A stretch of 64,000 nt of DNA from positions 113,577 through 177,576 of the forward strand of contig WGNM01000007.1 in the NCBI GenBank assembly GCA_016124575.1. Reading direction: 5' to 3'. The notes under the pieces were generated by a model, which saw only the letters and a list, made by a program, of their open reading frames with translations, was not told the DNA's origin and searched no databases. This stretch comes from Cryomorphaceae bacterium (lineage in GTDB: Bacteria > Bacteroidota > Bacteroidia > Flavobacteriales_D > Sanyastnellaceae). The translations under genes were made by a program, and so were the position numbers. This document shows positions 35,562 through 42,997 of this stretch, piece by piece; within the stretch, counting starts at the first letter, position 1; each line of letters starts with the position of its first letter.

Positions 35562-37103
35562 CTATTTTAAGGTGTTTAATGTTCCAGATGGAGTTTGAAG
35601 AGGTAGTAGAGGAGGCCTTGGAATCATTGGTCTAACTCCGAAATTTAGACTCCAATTTGCAGCAGAAATCGCTCCAAATGCAGTCCCTCCCCACATAGCC
35701 CCACCTGATTGTGTTGGATTCTGAACAATAATCATACCGTTACCTTGCAACCGCCCTGAACCTTGCTGAGAGGCAATCAAAGCTAGATCTGAAACTATGG
35801 CAAAATCTACATTTCCAAAAGTAGTCGATAATCCTCCTGGACCTGAAACAGCTGTCATTGCAACAGCGTTCGCTGCCGCGGTCCCGTCAGTTATGATAAG
35901 AAGCTTGGTGGTATTGTTCGCCATAACAGGTGATATCCCTAATCCTGGCATATTCGGATTTTGAATTGCGTTGCTTACAGCATTAGTCAATCCCGCCACA
36001 TTAGTCACATTCCCGGCTCCAGGATCGGTTATGGTTCCAGCGTCAAATTGATTCGGCAATGTTGCATTCCACCCAGTTCCAGAACCAGGAGCAGGATTTG
36101 TAGTAGTTATTCCATTAAATTGCCCAGCGGTCCCGTTTAGGGTATTAGCTATTGAATTGAATTCCATTTCAGCTTGCATCATTCGGGAACTTTGGCCATC
36201 GACTGGTGGAGTCGAATTAACATTCGGATTGGTAACATTACCAGTACCTTCTACATTGTAATTGAGGACTTGAGTTGACTCAATTGGAGTTCCTGAATTA
36301 GATGGATCATTTGAAGTTGTTAAACCAACACCAACCGTAACACCATCGACGCGCTTGTCAGAATAAGTTACAGCCTCTAAACCTTCAAGTTCAACCATAT
36401 GAATTAGCTTATTCTCACTAAATGCATATGGACTATTCCACGGATAATCAGGCGCCAGCGGATCAATACTAAAAAACCTCCCAATCCGCGCATCATGCAT
36501 TCTGTATTTATAATTGATGGAGTTTCCTTCGCCCTTGATCTCGTCATCAGTCTCTTGCCCCTGAAACCCATACCTATACTCCCCCTCACTAAAACTCCTC
36601 CCCGGCATGGCTGCCCCAAACGGGTAGTAGTCGGTAAGCGATGTGATGCGCGAGGTGTAGTGCACTGCGCCATCAAAATGGGTGGATATAGCGTCGGAGA
36701 GGGTGGCGGTTACGTTACCCAAGACTTGTCCCGCTCGTGCGGGATGATTGCTTAGTTCATACTGCTTATACCCCAACCAACGCATATGCATTGCAGGCTC
36801 TCCTGGCAATTGGCTCAAGGCATAGTTGGCCGATGCGATGCGCTGATCAATAACCGATGAATCGTACACCTGTACACCCACAAACGTGATGTTTGATAAT
36901 TCTGCACTTACCTCACGCACCAGCGATGCAGCACCTAACCGCGCCGCACCGTAGATATCGACGGAGGTTTGGGTGAGGTGGGTGGTGGTGGTGGGCATGG
37001 TTTGGGTGTAATGCGTTAAGGGGTTACCTGCTGCATCTCGAATGTAGTATGTTTTTGTCCAAAATGTTTCATTTTTTGGCGTCATTCCATCTTTCGGAAT
37101 CAA
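35562..37103 (-). CDS. Orphan RHS core + low-charge tip, cassette A
   Basis: The 513 residues start in the RHS core; FEYDPLGNRQAKI-coding sequence extends upstream to about 37147. The TTG at 37103 is not a convincing start and the ATG at 37085 is the first Met. The core includes PARAGQV (121-127, palindrome-derived insert), DYYPFGAAMPGRS, EGEYRYGFQGQETDDE and MHDARIGRFFSIDPLAPDYP. The tip (about 244-513) is rich in Gly, Asn, Thr, Ala and Pro and poor in Lys/Arg/Glu; one hydrophobic strand reads LLIITDGTAAANAVAMT. It lacks any recognised toxin motif. Confidence 0.68.
   Translation of the reverse strand: MIPKDGMTPKNETFWTKTYYIRDAAGNPLTHYTQTMPTTTTHLTQTSVDIYGAARLGAASLVREVSAELSNITFVGVQVYDSSVIDQRIASANYALSQLPGEPAMHMRWLGYKQYELSNHPARAGQVLGNVTATLSDAISTHFDGAVHYTSRITSLTDYYPFGAAMPGRSFSEGEYRYGFQGQETDDEIKGEGNSINYKYRMHDARIGRFFSIDPLAPDYPWNSPYAFSENKLIHMVELEGLEAVTYSDKRVDGVTVGVGLTTSNDPSNSGTPIESTQVLNYNVEGTGNVTNPNVNSTPPVDGQSSRMMQAEMEFNSIANTLNGTAGQFNGITTTNPAPGSGTGWNATLPNQFDAGTITDPGAGNVTNVAGLTNAVSNAIQNPNMPGLGISPVMANNTTKLLIITDGTAAANAVAMTAVSGPGGLSTTFGNVDFAIVSDLALIASQQGSGRLQGNGMIIVQNPTQSGGAMWGGTAFGAISAANWSLNFGVRPMIPRPPLLPLQTPSGTLNTLK
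36724..36744. repeat. 21-nt palindromic insert in RHS core (cassette A)
   Basis: Same element as at 29424-29444, core TCCCGCTCGTGCGGGA at 36729-36744, adding seven codons in frame (PARAGQV). The flanking sequence without the insert is seen in cassette B. Confidence 0.85.
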
Positions 37104-37267
37104 AATTTTAGCTTGGCGGTTGCCGAGGGGGTCGTATTCGAAGAGGATATCTCGTTTATCCCCATTGTTGAACGTTCTTAGAAAAAAGTTTTCTGTTCTT
37201 ATTGGAGACGAAAGTTTTTAATTATTTCAGTAAGACAATGAATATAAGGGTTTATTTTCCCCTATAT

Positions 37268-37283
37268 TTACGTAATTTCGTAA
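37268..37283. promoter_or_regulatory. Inverted repeat upstream of XRE gene
   Basis: TTACG-TAATTT-CGTAA is centred about 48 nt before the XRE start; it is a plausible self-binding site for the regulator. It shares the TTCGTA/TACG-type half site with the AbiEi palindrome at 25499. Confidence 0.4.
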
Positions 37284-37323
37284 GGAAACAAGCGTTTCGG
37301 TGTATAAATATATCTTATTAGAT

Positions 37324-37659
37324 ATGGAAACGGGTAAAATAATAGCGAGTTTAAGAGACGCCAAAGGCTGGTCACAGACCGATTTGGCAAATAATAGCGG
37401 AGTGTCGCGTGTTATGATTGGCAAATATGAACGGGGCGAAGCTGTGCCGTCTATTGATGCTGCTAAAAAAATTGCTGATGCCTTTGAGGTGTCTTTGGAT
37501 TATTTGGTAGGGGAAGGACAAAATGCCAAGTTCGACAAAAAAACGGTGCAGCGGTTACAGGATATTGAAGCCCTGAACCCAACGATAAAGGATAAACTAT
37601 TCTTTTTGATTGATACGGTAATCAGAGACACAAACGCCCAAAAAGCTTATATGCAATGA
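37324..37659 (+). CDS. XRE-family HTH regulator of a TA module
   Basis: The 111-residue protein has an N-terminal Cro/C1 HTH (GWSQTDLANNSGVSRVMIGK, about 17-36) and a typical tail ending in a Leu-rich helix. The ATG at 37324 is preferred over an upstream GTG at 37300 because it begins the HTH at a normal distance. The following antitoxin gene overlaps its stop by 4 bp, so the XRE, antitoxin and RelE genes form one operon with a terminator behind it. It is probably a third, regulatory member of the module. Confidence 0.8.
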   Translation: METGKIIASLRDAKGWSQTDLANNSGVSRVMIGKYERGEAVPSIDAAKKIADAFEVSLDYLVGEGQNAKFDKKTVQRLQDIEALNPTIKDKLFFLIDTVIRDTNAQKAYMQ

Positions 37660-37862
37660 AAACACAATTTGTAACAGACGATCACGGTAAAAAACTCGCT
37701 GTCATTCTTCCTATCAAAGAGTACAATAAAATGGTGGATGATTTGGAAGAACTGGAAGATATTAAACTCTATGATGCAGCAAAAAAGGGCAAGCAGGAGT
37801 TTATAGATGCCGAAGAGGCTTTCAACGAGATTGAGAAAAAACGCGAACAAAAACAAAAATGA
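37656..37862 (+). CDS. Type II antitoxin (RelB/Phd-like)
   Basis: A 68-residue, strongly charged protein. The N-terminal strand-helix (TQFVTDDHGKKLAVILPIKE) fits a Phd/YefM- or RelB-like DNA-binding half and the C-terminal helix a toxin-binding tail rich in Glu and Lys. It overlaps the XRE gene upstream and the RelE toxin downstream by 4 bp each, the expected antitoxin-first order. Confidence 0.75.
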   Translation: MKTQFVTDDHGKKLAVILPIKEYNKMVDDLEELEDIKLYDAAKKGKQEFIDAEEAFNEIEKKREQKQK

Positions 37863-38110
37863 GGTACAAAGTTCGTGTAGAGCGTAAAGCTCAAAAAAAG
37901 CTTTCCAAAATTCCGGAACCCTATTATTCTAATCTCAAAACTTCCATATTGAATTTAGGGAACAACCCACGCCCGCAAGGTTGTAAAAAGTTAAAAGGCA
38001 GGGACGGTTATCGTATCCGTGTCGCAGATTACCGCGTTATTTATGAGATCCAGGACAGTATCCTTTTGGTGGATGTGATTGACCTTGGACACAGAAAAGA
38101 AATTTATTGA
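37859..38110 (+). CDS. RelE/ParE family toxin
   Basis: An 83-residue RelE-like protein: VERKAQKKLSKIPEPYYSNL, NPRPQGCKKLKGRDGYRIRV and ADYRVIYEIQDSILLVDVID are the usual segments of RelE mRNA interferases, with basic and aromatic residues at the expected catalytic positions. It is the last gene of the XRE-antitoxin-toxin operon and is followed at once by a terminator. Confidence 0.85.
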   Translation: MRYKVRVERKAQKKLSKIPEPYYSNLKTSILNLGNNPRPQGCKKLKGRDGYRIRVADYRVIYEIQDSILLVDVIDLGHRKEIY

Positions 38111-38111
38111 A

Positions 38112-38146
38112 AAAGCCCAGGCGATCAGCTTGGGCTTTGGTTTTTT
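38112..38146 (+). terminator. Rho-independent terminator after RelE
   Basis: Stem AAAGCCCA / TGGGCTTT (38112-38119 and 38131-38138) with an 11-nt loop, followed by GG and six T residues. It starts 2 nt after the toxin stop. Confidence 0.7.
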
Positions 38147-38335
38147 ACTGATTATTTATTGGATAACTATGTTCATCATCCAATTTCACTTCATCCAATA
38201 TCCTGACTACTCTGAATGAATTATAGCGCGTTAACGATAGAAGGAATTAAAATGCTCAGTTTTACCTCGCCTTTCACATCCTTCAAATGATGGACAATAT
38301 TTTTCATTATATTTGATTTAATTGACGACTTTTCA

Positions 38336-38545
38336 ATGAAGGTAATAATTGACATATCGGATAACGACTCAGAATTCGCTCTACGCGTATTAAAAAGTTT
38401 GTCGTTTGTGAAAGGCGCCAAGCCTCTCTCAAAGGGGGTTAAAGAACTTTGGGATGATCTCAATGCTGCTGCTGAAGAAGTTCGATTGCATAAAAAGGGT
38501 AAACTAAAACTCAAAACTGCCCAAGAATTGCTTGATGAGCTATGA
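38336..38545 (+). CDS. Small antitoxin of a second RelE-type module
   Basis: A 69-residue protein with an N-terminal strand (MKVIIDISDNDSEFALRVLK) and a basic C-terminal helix ending KLKLKTAQELLDEL. It is the kind of antitoxin commonly found before RelE/StbE-like toxins in Bacteroidota. A TATATTTG box lies about 20 nt upstream of the start. The toxin gene begins 11 bp before its stop, so the two are translationally coupled. Confidence 0.7.
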   Translation: MKVIIDISDNDSEFALRVLKSLSFVKGAKPLSKGVKELWDDLNAAAEEVRLHKKGKLKLKTAQELLDEL

Positions 38546-38870
38546 TATTATACCCACCCGTCGTTTCGCCAAAGAGCTGAAACGATTGGTAAAGAAGTAT
38601 CCTTCACTAAAAGCAGACTTTTCATCTTTGATTTCAACGCTTCAGGAAAATCCACGCGAAGGTGTTTCAATTACAAAAGACTGTTTCAAGATTCGTCTTG
38701 CCATTGCAAGCAAAAGAAAAGGCAAGTCAGGCGGCGCCAGGGTAATAACATACGCATACGTGCAGACTGAAACAGTTTACCTCCTAACGGTTTATGACAA
38801 AGGCGAAAAAGGCAATATAACTGCCAGTGAGTTGAAATTAATGATTGAAAGTTTAGACCTCGATAGATAA
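38535..38870 (+). CDS. RelE-like toxin (type II TA)
   Basis: A 111-residue protein starting MSYDIIPTRRFAKELKRL. The CFKIRLAIASKRKGKSGGAR segment and the YLLTVYDKGEKGNIT end match the RelE/HigB-like mRNA interferase group. The frame includes a TTG three bases earlier; the ATG at 38535 is used. It ends the island; the dispersed repeat (38925-38973) follows, then the heptose adenylyltransferase on the other strand. Confidence 0.8.
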   Translation: MSYDIIPTRRFAKELKRLVKKYPSLKADFSSLISTLQENPREGVSITKDCFKIRLAIASKRKGKSGGARVITYAYVQTETVYLLTVYDKGEKGNITASELKLMIESLDLDR

Positions 38871-38924
38871 GAAGTTTCTTTCCATGACGTCTTCAGTGGG
38901 TGCATAGACTTATTGAAGGTAGTA

Positions 38925-38973
38925 GGTTTTTGCGAGGGATGTTTAGTTGAAGTTGACTAAACAAACCTGACCA
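38925..38973. repeat. Dispersed ~49-bp repeat, copy 5 (right border)
   Basis: GGTTTTTGCGAGGGATGTTT...GACCA, with changes in the middle. It lies between the last TA module and the core gene hldE and so marks the right edge of the island, as copy 1 marks its left part. Confidence 0.7.
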
Positions 38974-38988
38974 CTTCAACATTTAGGG

Positions 38989-39486
38989 CTAGTCCTTCTT
39001 CCCAATCGAACGAATAATATTCGTAGTTGAAAAGCCTTCAACAAGGGGAATGGAGGCCACTTCGCCGCCTCGGGCACGCACAATATCAGATCCTACCATG
39101 TACGTTTTTGCTTTCAGGTCGGTTTCATGCGGATCGTAATCGCCTCCTTTTACCAAGACATCGGGTTGCAAGGCGGTGATGAGCTCGAACGGGGTCGACT
39201 CATCGAAAATAACCACTGCATCAACACTTCTCAAAGCTGCCAATACTCCTGCACGGGCATGCTCAGGATTGATGGGCCGTTCAGGGCCTTTGGATAACGC
39301 GCGGACACTGGCATCGTTGTTCAGACCTACGATCAACCGATCACCCAAACCAGCAGCCGCTGTGAGGTATGTTACATGTCCCAAATGCAAAATATCGAAA
39401 ACGCCGTTGGTGAATACGATGCGCTCACCACGAGAGCGCCACTCCGACATCCGCTTTAGCGCCGATGATAAAGTGAAATCATGCAT
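38989..39486 (-). CDS. rfaE2: D-glycero-beta-D-manno-heptose 1-phosphate adenylyltransferase
   Basis: A 165-residue nucleotidyltransferase equal to the C-terminal domain of HldE. It makes ADP-heptose for lipopolysaccharide core. The HxGH motif (GVFDILHLGHVTYL) and the ISSTT-like end (VEGFSTTNIIRSI) are present. The kinase domain is not fused to it and not in this window. Its start overlaps the upstream UPF0104 gene by 8 bp, so both belong to one operon that may also include panD. Confidence 0.9.
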   Translation of the reverse strand: MHDFTLSSALKRMSEWRSRGERIVFTNGVFDILHLGHVTYLTAAAGLGDRLIVGLNNDASVRALSKGPERPINPEHARAGVLAALRSVDAVVIFDESTPFELITALQPDVLVKGGDYDPHETDLKAKTYMVGSDIVRARGGEVASIPLVEGFSTTNIIRSIGKKD

Positions 39487-40729
39487 GGCCTTTCATCTTG
39501 CGGTCTTTGCGAATGCGGTAAAACATAAGCGCTAAATACCCAATTCCTCCAGTAACTATTATCATAACCGTTTGGGTTAGCCACATGACGTTGGCAACGG
39601 CAAAGCCAATGGCGCCTGATAAACCAAGGGCGATAAAAGCCAATTTAACGGCCCAATGGTAGGCCCCTATGCCGCCAGGTGCTGGCAACACCATTCCAAA
39701 CCCTCCCGCTACCATAACAAACAAGGCTTCTAAAAGGGTGAGCTGACTGCTGCCTTCCATGCTTTTGAAAATGGCATAGGCCATGGCGAAATACATGGTC
39801 CAAATAAACAAGGTGTGGAAGATAAAGGCTCCTTTGCGGCGCATCTTCAATACGCTCTTCAACCCTTCTCCTACCCCTTTTAAAAACTCTTTGGCCTTTT
39901 GAAAAAGCGCTGTTTGGATGATGCGCTTGCGGAAAACAACTAACAATAACAATATCGATATGCCGATAATTCCTGCGATCATGAGTTTGTTGCCTCCCGC
40001 TGCTGCTTCACCCCCACCCGCTGAGCTAAGCAGTCGGGAAAAAGCGTCGAGGTTGCCCAAAACGGCTACCGACATGAATAAAAACAACATGACAAAATCT
40101 ACCACCCGCTCAGAAATCACGGTACCAAACAGCTTGTCTACCGGTATGTCGTCGGTTTGATTGAGTGCTGCACACCGCGCCAGTTCTCCACTGCGTGGGA
40201 CAAATGTGTTGGCGAAGTACGCGAAGGCTACAGCATGCACGCTCCTCCAATTGCTGGGCCTATAACCCAATGGCTCGAGCAAAACGATCCACCGCAAGCC
40301 GCGGCTGACGATGGCGAGATAACCCAACACGAAGGATAAGACGATGCCGGGTATGGAGGCTTTCGACATGTCGTCTTTCAAGGCTTGGGTGCGGTCGATG
40401 CCGCTGAGCACTACGCTCGCGCCTTCGGTGGCTTGGCTTTGAAGTTGGTATTGTCCTTCGCTCAGAAAGACGCTTGTTACTTTTCGTGTGAGCTCACCTT
40501 CGATGACCACAGCGCTGTTGCTGCTAATGCGATACGAACTGCCATTCTCGGCAGATAGCTCAACGCGATGCAGACCTTCCTCATTGGTCTCTAAACCACT
40601 GCCAACCTCGAAAGTTGCTGTGGTTGATTCTACCACCAAAGAACCTCTTGTGATATCCAAACTAGCGAGGTAGAAAAGAACTACCCCGATGGATAAAAAC
40701 AGCAGGTATTTGATGATGTTGCGAATCAA
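39479..40729 (-). CDS. UPF0104 / LPG-synthase-type membrane protein with extracytoplasmic insert
   Basis: A 416-residue polytopic membrane protein of the lysylphosphatidylglycerol synthase TM (UPF0104/YbhN) family. Family motifs are SFVLGYLAIVSRGLRWIVLL, NTFVPRSGELARCAAL and the GGFGMVLPAPGGIGAYHW loop. Between the first helix and the rest there is an unusual insert of about 100 residues (about 30-130) that is beta-rich, Ser/Thr-rich and predicted outside the cytoplasm. It starts 1 bp after panD. Function in lipid or glycan transfer is inferred. Confidence 0.78.
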   Translation of the reverse strand: MIRNIIKYLLFLSIGVVLFYLASLDITRGSLVVESTTATFEVGSGLETNEEGLHRVELSAENGSSYRISSNSAVVIEGELTRKVTSVFLSEGQYQLQSQATEGASVVLSGIDRTQALKDDMSKASIPGIVLSFVLGYLAIVSRGLRWIVLLEPLGYRPSNWRSVHAVAFAYFANTFVPRSGELARCAALNQTDDIPVDKLFGTVISERVVDFVMLFLFMSVAVLGNLDAFSRLLSSAGGGEAAAGGNKLMIAGIIGISILLLLVVFRKRIIQTALFQKAKEFLKGVGEGLKSVLKMRRKGAFIFHTLFIWTMYFAMAYAIFKSMEGSSQLTLLEALFVMVAGGFGMVLPAPGGIGAYHWAVKLAFIALGLSGAIGFAVANVMWLTQTVMIIVTGGIGYLALMFYRIRKDRKMKGHA

Positions 40730-41083
40730 TTAAGCAAGGAGTTTATTGGTGGCTGTGTCGGGAAATACGACAACAGGTTTGTAGGTCTGGGCTTCGGCGC
40801 GATCCATCCACGCGTAGGAGATAACGATAACGACATCGCCAACTGCTGCTCTGCGCGCTGCAGGGCCGTTGAGGCAAATGTGTCCTGAATTCCGCTCACC
40901 GCGAATAACATACGTTTCTAGTCGCTCACCGTTGTTGAGGTTCACCACTTGCACGCGTTCACCTTCGAGCAGGTCGGCAGCTTCCATCAATGCTTCATCA
41001 ATGGTGATGCTACCTATGTAGTTCAAATCTGCTTGCGTGATGGTTACACGGTGCAGTTTCGATTTCATGATTTGTAAAAACAT
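40730..41083 (-). CDS. panD: Aspartate 1-decarboxylase
   Basis: PanD makes beta-alanine from aspartate for pantothenate/CoA synthesis. The 117-residue proenzyme has the self-cleavage site in [13 protein letters not shown], where Gly-Ser cleaves to form the pyruvoyl group. The [16 protein letters not shown] start matches Bacteroidota PanD. It is directly followed, with no gap, by the UPF0104 gene. About 40 bp separate it from the OmpA gene upstream. Confidence 0.95.
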   Translation of the reverse strand: MFLQIMKSKLHRVTITQADLNYIGSITIDEALMEAADLLEGERVQVVNLNNGERLETYVIRGERNSGHICLNGPAARRAAVGDVVIVISYAWMDRAEAQTYKPVVVFPDTATNKLLA

Positions 41084-41122
41084 GTGGCAAAATTACACAA
41101 TTGATTGTGAAGCAACAGCAAA

Positions 41123-42997
41123 TCAGTTCGTGATCACGCGAATTTCCGTCCTGCGGTTCATGGCATGCTCCTCTTCCTGACATTCAACACCATCTGCACA
41201 ATGGTTTAGAAGCTTTTCTTCGCCGTAGCCTTTGGTCGACATTCTTTCAGCCTCGATGCCGTTGGCATGCAGATATGCCACTGCGCTGTTGGCGCGTTTC
41301 ATGGATAGATCTAAGTTGTATTCGCTTTCACCTCGCGCGTCGGTGTGGCTGGAAAGCTCAATGGCAATGCGGGGATTGTTTTTGAGAATCTGTCCCAAAT
41401 CGTCGAGTTGACGCTTGGCCTCGGCGGTGAGGTAGCTGCTATTGAGCTCGTAATAGATGTTTTGAATGATGAAAACGTCGTTTTTCCGAATGACAATCGG
41501 ATTTCCGTTTTCGTCGTTCAAGTTCACGCGGTCTTCGGCGTTGATGCGCTCATAAATGGCCTTTCCGTTTTCAATGGGTATGGCCACCTCTTGGCCTTTG
41601 TCGATGATGACCATGCGCAATGCTTCACTATCTGCATCGAGTTTGAAGGTGTAGGTAGCGTCTGGCGATAGCTCGTCGAACCTGAATTTTCCTAAATCGG
41701 TGGTATAGGCGAGTGCCATGACTTGTCCGCTTTCATCCAAAATAGAGATGGTTTCTCCGTCACCAATATCACCCGGTGTCTCTTCGAAAACTTGTCCTTC
41801 AATGGCGATGTTCAGCAACGATGATTTGTCTTCGTTATCAACAAACTGCAAGGGCTCCAAATCTTCCATTGGTAGCAATTCGAGGAGGTACCAGCCATTT
41901 TTTCCGGGTGAAAAAACCATGATTCGCTTGCCTTGGTCGTCGAGAATGTAGAGCAGACTTTTCGCTAAAACTTCAGCGGGAGCGTCTTCAAACTTCACTT
42001 TGTAGCTTTTCTTGGGCTCTAGATCTCCGAGTACAAAGGCGCCATCGTTGCCTGTTGAGCTGAAAAGTATGCGCTCATTCAAATCGTTGTACATGCTTAC
42101 GGTTGCAAATTCAACGGGCGTACCAGCGCATTCAAGCAAGGCTGTTAATCCGGTTAGCAGGGGTGTATTGCTCTTTGCACTGACCTTGTAGATGGCATCT
42201 TTTCCCTCAGTATTTGAGGTAAGCAATCCGACGTCTTTGGTCAGCCAATAGCAATTCAATTCATCGGCGGTGGAGTTAAAAGAAGCGGGCAGCGCATTGG
42301 TCCATTGCGACAGTCGTTCTGAAAAATACAGGTCGAGCTTTCCTTTGCCCGGTCGATCGCTGGCAAACCACAAATCGCCGTTGCGAATGGAAGGTGATAT
42401 TTCATTGTAGGTTGAATTCACCTCTCCTTTCAGTCGGATGGGCTCACTCCACCCTCCCGGTAAAGCATTCATGTAATAGATGTCGTACTTGCCATGTCCG
42501 CCTTGGCGATTGGAAGCAAAAAACAGTTGATCGCCAGCGGCGGTAAGAAACGGGTGTATGATCGACGAATTTTCTTGGTTGACTGGCAAGATTTGAGCGT
42601 TTTTTCCATCTCGATCCGATTCGAATAGGATGGAATGTCCGCCCCATTTGCCCCCCATAGCTGCAGTGAAATAAACCTTATCGTTTTTTCTATTGCAAGC
42701 GATACCTCCCTCATCCCCGGCGCCGACGGGTGGGAAAATTATTTCAGGAGCTTCGAAATTCGACCATGTAGCACCACGTTCTGTCCGCTTTATTCGCAGA
42801 TACACGCCGTTTGTTTGATGATCGTCGGTGAACAAGGTGTTGCCCTCTGGAACCGAGATAAACATTGCTGAAGAGTCGACCCCGTTTGCGATCACAGGTC
42901 CGCTAACGCCTTTGATTTCGACTTTTTGGATTTCGAATGTCTCTTGTGCAATTGTCGATAATGTCGACAAGAACGCTATGCAAAGCAAGTACCTCAT
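41123..42997 (-). CDS. OmpA-family protein with WD40-like domain (PorE-like)
   Basis: The start is the ATG overlapping the PorP/SprF stop by 4 bp (ATGA); the frame extends upstream but a signal peptide (MRYLLCIAFLSTLSTIAQ) begins exactly here. The 624 residues hold PD40/WD40-like repeats (about 60-300; FASNRQGGHGKYDIYYMNAL), two CNA-B/carboxypeptidase-like beta-sandwiches (about 290-490), and a C-terminal OmpA domain (SSHTDARGESEYNLDLSMKR) that should bind peptidoglycan. With PorP/SprF it fits the T9SS/gliding gene type, where PorE-like proteins anchor surface complexes. There is no TPR domain. Confidence 0.85.
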   Translation of the reverse strand: MRYLLCIAFLSTLSTIAQETFEIQKVEIKGVSGPVIANGVDSSAMFISVPEGNTLFTDDHQTNGVYLRIKRTERGATWSNFEAPEIIFPPVGAGDEGGIACNRKNDKVYFTAAMGGKWGGHSILFESDRDGKNAQILPVNQENSSIIHPFLTAAGDQLFFASNRQGGHGKYDIYYMNALPGGWSEPIRLKGEVNSTYNEISPSIRNGDLWFASDRPGKGKLDLYFSERLSQWTNALPASFNSTADELNCYWLTKDVGLLTSNTEGKDAIYKVSAKSNTPLLTGLTALLECAGTPVEFATVSMYNDLNERILFSSTGNDGAFVLGDLEPKKSYKVKFEDAPAEVLAKSLLYILDDQGKRIMVFSPGKNGWYLLELLPMEDLEPLQFVDNEDKSSLLNIAIEGQVFEETPGDIGDGETISILDESGQVMALAYTTDLGKFRFDELSPDATYTFKLDADSEALRMVIIDKGQEVAIPIENGKAIYERINAEDRVNLNDENGNPIVIRKNDVFIIQNIYYELNSSYLTAEAKRQLDDLGQILKNNPRIAIELSSHTDARGESEYNLDLSMKRANSAVAYLHANGIEAERMSTKGYGEEKLLNHCADGVECQEEEHAMNRRTEIRVITN

